Program-made: the position numbers and the translations under genes
The notes under the pieces: generated by a model
Seen by the model: only the letters and a program-made list of their open reading frames with translations
Told to the model about the DNA's origin: nothing
The model's database searches: none
Shown: piece by piece, positions 1 to 11,900 of the stretch
How the letters are laid out: each line of letters starts with the position of its first letter
Numbering within the stretch: position 1 is the stretch's first letter
Assembly: GCA_024114885.1 (NCBI GenBank)
Contig: CP099420.1
Coordinates: 2,728,001 to 2,792,000, forward strand
Direction: 5' to 3'
DNA: 64,000 nt
Origin: Septoria linicola
Taxonomy: Eukaryota > Ascomycota > Dothideomycetes > Mycosphaerellales > Mycosphaerellaceae

Positions 1-2137
1 AGCTCCTCCTACGCTTCCTGGCCTGCCTTGGACCACTCTTTGAGCAGGATGGCATGCTGGCCGTTCTGGACGAGCTGTTCGACAAGGCTGCAGATCTGCA
101 GACTGCGTCGACTGAGGATGCTGTCGGAATTGAGCTGTGCAAGATCATTCTGCTTACCATTCCGTACCTCATTGCCGCAAGCACAGACGCCTCATTGCCG
201 CAGAAAGTGGGCGAGCTTCTTGAGAAGACGGAGATCATCGCTTCTACGGCGCATACGCTGGAAGCGCTTGTTGACCCATACCCGCAGCAAGAGGGTCAGG
301 AGAGAGCCATGGCGTGCCAAAGCTTGGTCTCCCTCCTGCAGACCCAGCTGAACGACGAAGCCAGTAACGGCTGGAAGCTCTTCTGCATTCCCAGAGTTTA
401 CGATGCGAGCTACAAAGTCGCAGCTGTCAAGGCAGAAAATGGAGACGGAGAAAGCGAAATGAATGGAGAAGAAGAAGTCAAGGAACCCGTCAAGCACAGC
501 TTCCCATCAGTGACGGTGCCTTCGACCATCAGCGCAGGATCCAAGATACTTCTACCAGAAGTCTACTTCTCACTATTTGCCGACCAAGAGATCGAGTCAG
601 TGCCCACGACAGCCAACATCGCATCCTCACTCCTACGTGACGCGATCACCGATACCATCAACATCCTCGACTTCAACCGTAATGCAGTCGCAAAGTTTCT
701 CAACGAAATCGACTGCTACTGGGCCAAGGATACCTTCGTCAAGCGCTCCACGACATTCGACAAGCTGCGAGACTTGCCCGAGGGCAGACCAACCTGGAAG
801 CCTGAAGATGTCGCGATTGACGCAATCTTCTCCCAAATCTTCCAATTGCCGACACCCGAACACCGTCTCGTGTACTATCACTCCTTGATCACAGAGTCTT
901 GCAAGATCTCCCCTGGTGCCATAGCTCCAAGCTTGGGACGCGCGATTCGTTTCCTATTCCGGAACATTGATCAGATGGACATGGAGTTGTCGTATCGATT
1001 CATGGACTGGTTTGCCCATCATCTCAGCAACTTTGAGTTCCGTTGGAAGTGGACAGAGTGGTAAGTCAATTCTAAAGTCAAAGCTCGCTCATGTTTCAAA
1101 AGCCGACATATTGACATCAAATGACCAGGGTGCCGGATGTGGAACTTCCTGACCTCGACCCGAAGAAGGCATTCATCAACGGCGTTCTTGACAAGGAGAT
1201 CCGCCTGTCGTTCGCGAAACGCATTCGCGCAACGCTCCCGGAGCCTTATCACAAGCTTATTCCAGCCAGCAAGGAGAAGGACATCCCAGACTTTAAGTTT
1301 GCCGATGACCAGACTCCTTACGCCAAAGAAGGCCGCGAAGTTTTGGCCTTGTTGAAGAAGAAAGCCTCCGAGGATGAAATCCAAAAGGTCCTGGACTCGG
1401 TACATGAACAGGCTACTGCCCTGGGAGCCGCCGACCCACTTGTCGCCTCGACTGACATCTACATGACTTCCATCCTCAGCATTGGATCCAAGTCATTGTC
1501 ACATGTGTTATCGACCATCGATCGCTGCAAAGAACGTCTGCTGAGTATCGGTCAAGGTTCCGAGTCAGCAAGACGACAAGTCATCGGCTCTGTCGTTGAC
1601 TTTTGGTCGGACCATCCCGGCACTGCTGTGAACATAGTCGATAAGCTATTGAACTACACCATCATCACGCCGATGAGCGTGATCTCATGGGCGCTGATAG
1701 ATCGCATGGATCGTGGGCGAGCGCTTGCAAGCAGCCAGATCTACGAGATGGTGAGCATCACAATGTTCAAGGTCACGAATCGCGTCAGGCAGGTCCTTCG
1801 CGAGAGGAACAATACCAATCTGGACTTCTCGAGTAGGAAGCAGATCGACGAGGCTCTGCCCAACGAGCGACAAGCTATGCGAGACTTGTTCGCTGCCATC
1901 GAAGATGCTGTCGCTGCTGTGGCCAGCGGTGCCCAGGACGAGATGATTGAACGTTTCGATGGCGACAGTGCCGAACAGCAGCTCATCAGACTCTGGGGCA
2001 ATCGCTGGGCTAGAGTGTGGAGGCGCAAGGCTGCTGTCGAGGAGGCAGTCGTCGGCGAAGCAGTCATCGGAGCACTGGAGGAGCCGGCTGTCATTGAGCA
2101 ACCGGACGTGATGGAGGACTTTGATCAGGTGTCTTAG
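1..2137 (+). CDS. CBC1: Nuclear cap-binding protein subunit 1 (CBP80), 3' part
   Basis: This is the large subunit of the nuclear cap-binding complex, which with CBP20 binds the m7G cap of pol II transcripts and supports splicing, export and the pioneer round of translation. The frame is already open at base 3, so the 5' end lies before the window. Exons run to 1060 and from 1129 to 2137. The 68-base intron (gtaagt...accag) splits the Trp codon of the family signature FRWKWTEW, which continues as VPDVELPDLDPKKAFI. The first exon shown is helical MIF4G-like sequence containing LPEVYFSLFADQEIES. The second exon is the C-terminal cap-binding subunit repeat region, ending in an acidic Glu/Val-rich tail at a TAG stop. 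About 690 residues are visible, close to the full family length, so only an N-terminal exon should be missing. No lesions were seen. The gene is tail-to-tail with a small minus-strand candidate whose stop lies 11 bases away. Confidence 0.93.
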
Positions 2138-2148
2138 CAAGACTTTGA

Positions 2149-2471
2149 TCACGTCCACTGATCTGCGACCTCTTCACCTCCTGCGTCCGGCGTTACTTTG
2201 CTCATGTCGAGAGAGTCTCGCCTTCGGCCAGACTTCTTGATGATGATGTAGAAAACAGCACCATAGTCCCGAATTATGGCAATTGTATACCAGTCAACTA
2301 CGTCCTGTGCACAACTACCATGAATTGCGACGTCGAAGGGTGCTGCTGTGAAGTAGTTGATCTGCTTTCCACCTTGCGCCTTCATTCAGCAGCGCGGCGA
2401 TCTTCTTCTCTTTGACGCTCACTCTGAAATCTGATCATAGCGTCATATTCTGCTACCGTATCCGACGCCAT
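2149..2471 (-). CDS. Possible two-exon gene, 90-aa hypothetical protein
   Basis: I do not recognise this family. Read on the minus strand, an ATG at 2471 opens a polar exon (2423-2471, MASDTVAEYDAMIRFQ). A GTGAGC donor and a CAAG acceptor with a CTGAAT branch-like site bracket a 50-base intron (2373-2422). Exon 2 (2149-2372) then continues in frame with GKQINYFTAAPFDVAI to a stop, giving 90 residues. Without splicing the region reads as a 29-aa ORF whose TGA overlaps the ATG of a 78-aa ORF, an ATGA junction. The hydrophobic stretch GAVFYIII near residue 60 is followed by a basic patch KKSGRRR. The stop lies only 11 bases from that of CBP80, so the two 3' UTRs would overlap. It could equally be non-coding antisense to the CBP80 tail. 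Confidence 0.38.
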
Positions 2472-5400
2472 CTCAACTTAGTTTGCCCTCATGTACATAC
2501 ACCTCGAGCTTAGCTCAGCCTAGCTTATCAACTGCAGTACACTTTACAACTCTGCTCTGCGTCGGGTCGCTCCTCACATGGTAAGTTCTATTTGGTTGCT
2601 CTCGGACAATTCTTTGGCTTTGCCATGTGTGTAAAATCTTGGTGTATTTTGCGGTTCCGTGGAGTGGCAGCTTCGTGAAGCCCGGCTTGAGTGGGAACTA
2701 TTGTTTGGTGAAAGTCTGCTTGACTTCAGGTTTGGCAGAAAGGATTTCTGTTGGTGTGCTGTTGATATTCGAGGGACTGAACGACGAGAAACGGAGGAAC
2801 TGATGAGCTTGTTTTGAATTGGAAGTCAGGTGGGGAAGCGAGACCCTTCACGCTATGGAAGATCTCACTCTAGAAATGAATGGTTCGTTGGTCGTTCGGC
2901 ACGCTCGTTCTTCACAGAGTCTTCACTGTAAGTGTTGAGACTCAAAGGCATGGCGATTCGAGCTGCGCTTAGGGGCGTGGCGAGGTGAACAAGTCTACTT
3001 GGAGCCGCTTCGTTGAAGGTAACAATTCCAGAATGCTTCACTGCCGTCTTTCGTACGGCCAGACCGACAGTCGTTTGCTCGAGAAAATACTATACATAGC
3101 TAGAGACACTTGCTTACCGAACTCCGCTTAGTACACCAACAGTCGCAGGTCGGGTTCAAAGGATTCTTCAACGTTCAATGGCCAGGACCAAGGGACTCGC
3201 TGTGGCAGCCATGATGTACGATCCAGACACAATCTGGATTCTGCAAAGTGCGCGCATACAGGTCAGTAGTGGTTCTCCGAGGTGGGCTTCAGCCGGTGCT
3301 CGAAACGTCAAACGTCGCGTCTTCTCGGCGGAGTCCACTGCGCTGCACTTCAGATGTAATCAGTATCGCTAAAGTTCAATGTGGGCAAGATGATCTCGAG
3401 ATCATGCCATGGTTGATCCTGCTCCTCTGGTCGTGTCGCGGCTTAGTTCTTTCCGCCACTGTTTCCCCAGTCACCAGAAGTCGTCTACAATACCGCACGG
3501 CTTGTTGGTGTTGCACTGCATGACAGGCCAGCACGAGCACGCCACGCGATTGTGCTCTGTCTAGGATATCGTGGCCCGTTACTCATATCCTACCTGCGAT
3601 GGCTGAGCCTGTCATCACTTGCCAGGCTTTGCTTGCTCAGGCTAATTCTGGGGCCTGGGGGCTACGACTGGACGTTCGTCACCCAGTCGCGGCCGAAATC
3701 GGTCAGTGGACGTGCTGGTAGTCTCTCGATTTGTAGGCCCTGCATGTAATGTACTGCGGAGAACCATGGATAGCATGGCTGGCGGGCAGCGCAAGCCTAG
3801 TTGTGTGGACGGGATCAATACCGCAGTCCATTCTGCTGTAGATTGCGGCCGCCTAGCACAGTGTTGTCGTCCAATTCTTCCCGAGAGCTCTGTGGCACGT
3901 GGACCCGAAACTCTGACCTGGGTGCAGGAGTCTGCGACTGTGGCTTATCTCGCACCCAGCAGGAGATACTGTCGATCAAAAAAGTGCTCGGTCCGATAAG
4001 CTGGTGAAGTCCAACAGTGCCCATCTCAGGACTCAGGAGTATCACATCGGCTAGTCGCCTTGGATACTGATATCCTGGGCGCAGATCTCCACAGCCACCG
4101 TGAGTAAGTGCCAGTCATTGACAAGCGACGTCCAAGGAGGTAGGCGAGTACCTTGGAGAACCCAGCCAAGGCTAGCAGGCTGCGCAACTCAAGCACTGCC
4201 ACTGCGAGATACGCTCGAGATCGCTCAACCTTCACACACGTCAACTTGATCATGGCTGGACCTCACCTCGTGAGATGCTAGTTGCGGCACACCGCCAACT
4301 GAACTACTGCAGTGTTTATTGCATTCAGTCTCCAAGCTATGCATGCAGCCTGCTGTGTCGTGACGTCCACCATCTTTCCTCGAGCGACCCTGCCAATGCG
4401 GTGAGCAAGTGAGCACAGGTGGTGGTCATCCACCAGGCGTCTTTTGTGCCGCTATTGGCATTTCGGATTGCGTATTTGCTTCTGCAGGCCACAGGCAGAG
4501 GACACCGTGCTTTGTTGGACTCATCAGGGCAGGAGCAGTACTGTACATCCAGACCCGATCCTGGAAGATTTGGACTCTACAGTATGATGATTATTTCAAT
4601 ATTGCATGTAAAGCGTTATCCTGTCCAGCAGGCAGGGAATGCACGACTAGGAGCTCTAGTCAAACTCACACCTGGAGCTCACCCACGTCTGCAAGGCCTC
4701 CTCCCAGTAGTGTCAGTGCTGCTAGCAAGGTCTCAGCTTGTTGCGTGCGACTGGAGAACCCCGCGATTCGTGTTCTTCCCAACAAGGTAGCGCAAAATGC
4801 CGAGGTGGATCACAGAAAGACCTGATGGCGGAAGTAGTGGTTGTGAAGAATTTCGACCACGAAAAGCCATCGCTCACGACTTGCAAGATCGTGCGCACAA
4901 GAATGATTGAGCGACGATGGTTCGGGAAAGCCCCTGCTTATTTGTCGTTAGCCTTCAGACTTCGACGGACGGTCGACATGGGTGCGTGACCAGCACAACG
5001 CACACTTTCGCGACAAGACGTCAGCTGTCCTTTCACACAATCTAGACGGCGATTTCCAGTGGCGCAGAGGAAGCAGAAGCTACGATTAGGGCAGACGCCC
5101 GAGCGGTGAACAGTGTGCAGTCGCCATGCTGCGAAGGGCAGCACTGCTACTGGCCGGTGGCCAATGCCTCCATCGACAGATCATCGACAGAGTGGAGAGA
5201 AGCGCGGCGGAATTTCTCGTATTGGCAAATGCGAATGGGATGCTTTGAGTTCGTTGAAGCACTCGGTTCTGGAGCCTATCTGTCATTTCGCGCCATGTGG
5301 CTCCACTACTTTAATCCAGTCAAGCTGGAAAGTCTGTTGACGGCTTTTGGAAACGAGAGTTTGAAGACACGAAACGCTTTCTTGACGTCCTGTCTGTTTC

Positions 5401-8400
5401 ATCGTTGCACAGAGTTCAGTATAGACATTCGTCTGCTCTCAATCGACTCTATCTCCTCAAGGTCTAGGAAAGCGCAAGGCCCTTGGCATGACAGGATACC
5501 ACAGGTTGATAAAGCGTATCTCGAAACGTGAATGGCGTCAATGTGTTTCGATCAACAAAAGGTGTTGCGCCGCCCGCGAAATTGTGCACTGCATTAGGAA
5601 AGCCGCTTTTAAGCTCGTGCCCGGCTTCCTCGTGTGATAGATTTTGCTATCGTCAGCACGCCGTTGCGAAATGTTACGACATCCACAAGCTCGGAATACC
5701 AAGAACCTTATATTCCCAATTCTGACTCTTGCTTCATCCACAGGGTGACTTTACACAATTTGACGTTCAGATATCCTGCCGAATGGCTATCAGCAGCGTG
5801 TCCAGCTCAAAATCGAGCCGCTGTCGTTCACGCTGACCAGATACAAACTCTGTTGTGGAGATAGTCGTTGTACCGCGTAGCCAGTCAACTTCCGTCAATG
5901 GCGAGCTGATCAATGTGTAGTGACAAGTACGCGAACTGGCATCGTACTCCATGCCCTCTCGTCCCGACTCCTTTCGAACATAGAGACTGCGAACATACCT
6001 CAAGGTGTCCGTTCCGCGAGAGCTCTCGTGACCTTTGACCTGGGACTAATTGGCACAATGTGAACTGACGCTGCACTTGACAAGTGTTCAACGTAGGATC
6101 TTTCACGGAGATTCAGATGTACGCGCGGTGCTTGCTCAAAATGTCAGTTCCTGCTTCGCTCTTCGTTCACCTATACCATGCCCGACTCTAGCGAAAGCGT
6201 AGCTGGAGTTTTTGGTACCAGAGCCAAAATGTCATCCTCACATGTCGTGGTCGGCTCTGTGGAGCCGCCGATTGAGACACTACTGCAACAGGGCCGACGT
6301 GAAACGATAGTGGCAATGACCTGAATTCTGAATTGCAACCCTGGGGTTTCCGAAACGTGGACGTCTGCTGGTTGACCCGATTTAAGCGCTGTGTGCGCAT
6401 TCGCCTGGAGCTGTGTTCGACTCGCTCCGCATTGGTGTGTCTCGAGGATGGCATGATATAGCAGCAGAGCTATAGTGGCAGCAACAGCTACTTCGAAGCG
6501 GACCGTCCACCGCATGATGCTGCAGGATGCCGCAGATGATCGGCAGTCAAAGTCTCTTGCGGCTTCGCTGTTGTCTGGTATCATGACTCGTCAGCTTTTG
6601 TTACCCAGACCGAGGAGATCCTGCAAGTCTTCATATTTCTCTCAGCGAGAGAAGCATCACGGTTACGGACATGCATGGGAGGCAGCGCTACCCTACTGAT
6701 GCAGTGAGGAGTAAGGTTCGTGTTTCGACCTGGAATGGAGTCATGCTGCGAATGTTGTAGTCATGAACGACACCACTGTTACCAAGCTTGTGGTAACAGA
6801 AGTCGTTGAGATTAAGATTCTGTCATGCAAAGATCAACGACTCGGCTCGCCGAGTGCACAACAGTGGTTGATGCAAAATGCTGCGGTATCAGGCCTGCTC
6901 GGCGAACACCGCCATGTCTGGACGTCCAACGTCTTGTGCTGCTACCGCGGTTGTGTAGAGTCGAATCCGGACGTTCGCTGACACTAACTGGCATGGCTGT
7001 CAGCTTTGCATCTCAATGGCCGCGAAAATCTGGTGCATCTGGAACCGCGACGATGCAGTGCTGTTGACTATCAGCAACGTATCAGTTGCGCACTAAAGCT
7101 GTTGACCCAGTCGCGAAGAGCGACCTATAACTCACCCTCATCAGTGAAAATTACTGGCTGCTGCATTGATGGTTGATCGATCACTGTGGACGTGCATGTT
7201 ACGCCGTGGTAACAGCTGTGGAGCTATGTCGCCAGCACTCCCTCTGTGTGGCCATTGCCAAGTCAGTGCATGACACGACGTAAACAAATGCTCTTTGGCG
7301 CACCGAGCCACGTCATGCAGATGACCTCTACTCAGCGGCGCCTGTACCAAGACAGGTCGTGCCCCTCCTTCCTTTTCTGGCGGCGTGTCCACCACATATC
7401 TCCCAGGTTGTGAACACTTTGTTTCTTCGCAGGCGATGTGAGTCGTTGCGATTTCGAGTGAAACCAGAGCCTGTGTATCGAGTGCTACCTGATCGATGTA
7501 TGCGGGTGTCGGCTTGCATCCTGGTCAGGCTGTGAAGGACCTTGAAAATGATCGTCGGCAACTACCGCGATTTCCATTGACCGATCGTGCAGATCCACAT
7601 ACGCCCTCGGCACCGCTGTGGAGCATTCCTGCCCGAGCAGCAGCAGTAATCTGTCATCACCGCGCCCGCGCAGTCCATGTCGCTTTCGAGGCAAGTTGCA
7701 TGCATATTATTGCAATAAGTTGGAACACTTCAGTAGATCAATAGCTGTGGTAGTACAAACCGCTGTCGGCAGCTGCCTTTGAGTTTGCACCGCTCCAAGG
7801 ATTGCAGCAGAGAGTGTGAGCCAATTCCACAGAGAGTGCAAAGTCAATCTGACAGGGCCGACGTGTCCTGGGGTTTGACCTGGTAGCTGGCGTAAAGGCT
7901 GGACCATGACACGGGAGACGACGTTCGGCCACTTTTTTGCAGGACGCTCCTCCTAGTCATGCTAACCGGATGTCGCTGCTCGTGTATTCCTCCCTGTCGA
8001 GTAGCTGACCGTATTTGGTGCTCTTGCCTGCAACGGCTACCCTCGATGTGCCGCTAGGAGAAGCATGCCGCTGAACATATTACTGGCTGCTGGCAAGGCA
8101 CCTTGCGTTCCATCCCAACAGATCGCGTCGGAATCGATGAGCATGAATGCTAGCTAAAATCTCGCTGTGCCGACGAATAAAGACACAGTCATTGGATACA
8201 TGATGAGATATGACAGAAGGGTTTGAGATTCAAAGACCAGACCAGACTGATCGCCCAGCCAAGTCGGATTGGGGCAGGCTTGGTCGCAGTGATTCAACAC
8301 GGGGTCTCTGAGTGATCGACTGCACATTCGGATGACCGGTCGCAAGCGCGCATGCAATGTCGAACTCTGCCTGCGGTAGCAATCTTCACATAATTATGAA

Positions 8401-10313
8401 TGCTGTTGTGACATTTCTTGTTCTTCTGAAGCATCCAACTTGCAGCAAGCGTAGGCTGGTGCCGCTGATTTAGGCTCTGATATGAACGATCGACTGCCAT
8501 GGCATTACTGTCGCGCATACCATTGCTCATAGAAGTAGTAGGCCTGCAGCTCACATCTACTAGGCGCTATTGGCCGTAGGCCCCCGAACTGAAGCCGGTC
8601 TGCTTCTCATTCCCGTGGTGCTGGGATGCGTAGTGCTCTCAGCGGGTCGTGCCTTCCGGATCTGCAGGGAGTGTGACATATGGTCAATAGTCCTGGAGCG
8701 CCAGAGGGGTGCGATCATGAGAGGCGCGGGATCTGTTGCAGAGAGCCTTCTTAAGCCGTTTCTTGTTATTATTCCCAGCTTAGGCTGCTTTGCGCATCCT
8801 GGTCGTTTGTGCATCGCTCACACTGACTGGTGGAGACACTGGATCGTCTTGTTGTGATCCTGCATCGGCAGCCTGTGACCTCGTACCACGTTAGTCCTGT
8901 CCCGTACCTCAAGCCCAACGCACTAGTCCGGTGCAAGCACTTGTGCTTCTGCAGCTTCTGCGAAGCGCTATTGGATTCGCATCGCCGCGGCACTCTGCCT
9001 GCTAAGAGCTGGCCTCGCGCGCCAGAGCGCTGCTCACAATCGTCTTTAGCGCGACCAGGACCCAGTGCCGTTGGTGCAGCTGTGCCGCATCACGACTTTT
9101 TGCTCTTTCTACTGCTGCTGCTGCTGCGGCTACCAAATGGTCATCAGTCATCAGCGAGCCCTTGGGCCAGCGGTTCCCAGTGGATCAAGCGTGACAGCCT
9201 AACGCAGTCGTAAACCTGGACAGGACAGGACTGGCCCGGCCGCTGCTCGACGTGCCTTGCCTGCAAGCGTGCAGCGACAGCGAATCCCAACCCGACCGTT
9301 GCTTACATTGAACTCTATCGTTGTGAGCCGACCAAGTGTGAACTCTGTTGCTCTTATGCTTAACTGTGGGGAAGGACAGTCTTGATGCTGCTGTGGTCGT
9401 GCGAGTTGTTGCTGTCTGTCGTCTTTTGCAGAGCCTTTTCTTCTCAGTTTGAGTCTCGCGAGGCAAATTGCCGTGGCTTCCAACAAGGTTGGATGCAAAG
9501 CTGCGACCTGATCTGCTCAAACCGCATCTGCCATCCGCCGCCAGCGATCCCGCTTCCCTCCCACGCCTGGCTGGCCGGCTGGCTCGCTCGCTCGCATTGG
9601 CACTACGAAGCGGCGCACGACCTTAACAGACTGCTGTCTCTGACGCACACCCGCGCGCGCCGTTGCAGCAGCTTGGTCAAACGGCTCGACTCCGACACGA
9701 CTTGTGCGCGCCCTGAGCTTAACTACTAGACCCGACTACCACCAGCTCATCCCTCCACTAATTGCACTCCTAACTGCGCCTGCTGGTGTCCCGCGAATTT
9801 TAATATTAAATTCGCCCTTCAGTGCGCCATCAACCTTGAGCGTGTCTGGTTAACCTTCGGCATCCGTTCAGGTACATAACATCTTCTGCAAACCTACCTC
9901 CGCAGCAGATCATACACGACGGGCTGCTTTTTGCGTTTTTCTGTGCTGCGCTAGCAACTGCGACTACCACACACTGCTGGCTGCTTCTTGCACGCGCGCC
10001 GAGGAACTTGTGCGACTGAAAGTACGACCTCCGCCTGCTCTGTTGACACTACTGCTGGCCTCCAGAGCTAACGCGCTTAATAGATTACCTCAGCGTTGCT
10101 CGCGCATTCTTATTTCGACACTTGATCACTCAGAGTGTCGGCACGCACGAGTACACTTTGCGTCTGATTGTGCTGCCGCTGTCAACCGACAATAACAACA
10201 TACTTCAAGGACGGTACACTTGGGAACACTGATCGTCCTTGCAACACAGTCATTCTGCTGGACCGGCCAACAACGCTGAATACTTCCCGTTGAGTCCAGC
10301 ATACACTCCCACC
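2472..10313. other. 7.8-kb gene-poor region upstream of the WOR1-type gene
   Basis: I found no convincing gene on either strand. The longest frames are short, have no family resemblance, and many begin at non-ATG codons. I saw no transposase, reverse transcriptase, rRNA or tRNA. The last 1 kb contains pyrimidine-rich tracts and an AT-rich palindrome at 9793-9815. The likeliest reading is a long promoter plus 5' leader of the downstream WOPR regulator, by analogy with the very long promoter and leader known for Candida WOR1. Lineage-specific non-coding RNAs or unrecognised small multi-exon genes cannot be excluded. Confidence 0.5.
9793..9815. repeat. AT-rich perfect inverted repeat upstream of WOR1
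   Basis: Two 8-base arms (GCGAATTT and AAATTCGC) are exact reverse complements around the 7-base centre TAATATT. The element stands out in a locally GC-balanced region about 500 bases before the proposed start codon. It could be a homodimer binding site or simply chance. It is not the published Wor1 nonamer. Confidence 0.7.
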
Positions 10314-11900
10314 ATGAGCGGAGGTGGAGCGGGACCATTGGTCCCTACCTTCCATGGCTTCGTGCACAACAGTATGGATGGTCTCGTCCTGTTTGAGGCG
10401 TGTCTCTCCGGAAAGCTTCACCATGTTCCTCGACGACCACACGATCGCGAACGGAGCTCGCTGATTAAAAGCGGCAGTATTTTCATCTATGAAGAGAATG
10501 CCAGTGGCATCAAACGATGGACTGATGGCGTCGCCTGGAGTCCCAGTCGTATCCTTGGAAACTTCTTGATCTACCGTGAACTCGAGAAACCCTTCCCACC
10601 TGGAGAGAAGAAGCGCGCCATGAAACGGAAAAGGACCAGTATGCCAGGCGAGCCTTATCCTCGACGAGATTCTGACGGCACAGATGAGCAGCAGCAGCAG
10701 CTCAACACTCCTCTCACACCACCAACCCCCAATGTTGGTGGGGAAGTAAAGCCAGAGATTCCATCATCCGACCAGGACAAAGAATTGGAGCGAAGCCTCA
10801 TCGGCAGCCTTGTGGATAGCTATGGCTTCCGTCCAGATGGATTAGTGAAGAAGACCATGAGCATCTCCGTCAATGGCATATCTCACCACATGGTGTCCTA
10901 CTACAAAGTGGACGATGTGAAGGAAAACCGTCTGCCTCGACCTTTATCTGATGGGCGACTGCAAAATATCTCGGTACGACCTGAGCTGTACCTCAAACAA
11001 AACTTCCGTGCACCAGTGGAGGAGACTGAACACTACGCAATCGACGGCCATATGAACGCACACCCACAAATGATGTACTCATCAGTAGGAGGCTACGGAG
11101 TTGCTCCCGGCCAGTACTTCGGTCGTCAATATCCTGGTATGTATGGCATGACAACGTCCACCGGTGCTGGCATGTACGGCAGCGTGAGCGGAACGTCATG
11201 GCCTCCTCAACAGGCATCTGCACCCCCCATGCCATACGGCAATCATTACGGTAGCCAGAGCTACGGAAGCTACTATAAAGGTCCTGAGCAGGCCAACGGG
11301 TCAGCTGTGAAGTCTGAAAGCCAGCAGCCCACCTCACAAGCAATGTCGTATGGCAATCAGTACGCTCCCTCGTACCCGAGCATGCAGAGGAATGGATCTC
11401 AATCCACACCTAGCGGCATGATGCAGTCGTCGTACCAGACTCCAGGGCAACCAGCCTCTTCTACCTTTGGTGGCATACCTCAGAGCAATGGCCGCTCATC
11501 ATACGCCAACAGCCCTTCAACGAATGGTCCCCCGTCCCAGATGTATGGTAATCCTGCGTCGCAACCCTACGCAGTTCGCTCGCCAACACAGAGCTACGGC
11601 GTGCAAAGTGCTCCCCAGAGTGCTATCAGTCAGTCACCACATCCATCGGCCAAGAGTCCACAATCTGCTCATCCAGGGACTCCAGCAACTTCCATCAATA
11701 CAGACCCGAGCGCGCAGATGCACAACCCATATCGGACCCCCTCTTACGCAGCACCTCAATCAGCACACCCAGGGAGTGACATGAATGGGCTAGGGATTAG
11801 CAACACATCGAGCTACCCACCACCTTCACACAATGGATCAGGCTATAGCTACGGATCAACTGCTCCCACTGCGCAAGTAGCCGGTCCATACCCAACTTAG
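10314..11900 (+). CDS. WOR1: WOPR-domain transcription factor (WOR1/SGE1/RYP1 type)
   Basis: This is a sequence-specific DNA-binding master regulator. Orthologues control white-opaque switching (Candida Wor1), effector expression (Fusarium Sge1) and yeast-phase growth (Histoplasma Ryp1). The 528-residue protein is intron-free. WOPRa spans roughly residues 11-97, with the hallmarks PTFHGFVHNSMDGLVLFEAC and GIKRWTDGVAWSPSR followed by GNFLIYREL. A basic linker KRKRTSMPG, which looks like a PKA site, and LNTPLTPPTP follow. WOPRb covers about residues 155-250 (LVDSYGFRPDGLVKKTMSI, then HHMVSYYKVDDV). The rest is a Tyr/Gly/Ser/Gln/Pro-rich low-complexity tail typical of the family. I chose the ATG at 10314 (context CCCACCATGAGC) because the upstream open frame to 10239 has no ATG. 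Upstream lies an unusually long gene-free region. Family assignment is firm; the biological role here is inferred. Confidence 0.96.
   Translation: MSGGGAGPLVPTFHGFVHNSMDGLVLFEACLSGKLHHVPRRPHDRERSSLIKSGSIFIYEENASGIKRWTDGVAWSPSRILGNFLIYRELEKPFPPGEKKRAMKRKRTSMPGEPYPRRDSDGTDEQQQQLNTPLTPPTPNVGGEVKPEIPSSDQDKELERSLIGSLVDSYGFRPDGLVKKTMSISVNGISHHMVSYYKVDDVKENRLPRPLSDGRLQNISVRPELYLKQNFRAPVEETEHYAIDGHMNAHPQMMYSSVGGYGVAPGQYFGRQYPGMYGMTTSTGAGMYGSVSGTSWPPQQASAPPMPYGNHYGSQSYGSYYKGPEQANGSAVKSESQQPTSQAMSYGNQYAPSYPSMQRNGSQSTPSGMMQSSYQTPGQPASSTFGGIPQSNGRSSYANSPSTNGPPSQMYGNPASQPYAVRSPTQSYGVQSAPQSAISQSPHPSAKSPQSAHPGTPATSINTDPSAQMHNPYRTPSYAAPQSAHPGSDMNGLGISNTSSYPPPSHNGSGYSYGSTAPTAQVAGPYPT

Noticed and set aside
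3368..3377. CTAAAGTTC, near match to the Wor1 binding nonamer
   Set aside because: Only 7 of 9 positions match and one isolated weak site is expected by chance in 8 kb.
10239..10313. Longer N-terminus for the WOR1-type protein
   Set aside because: The extended frame starts with TTG; the first ATG, in good context, is at 10314 and matches the family start.
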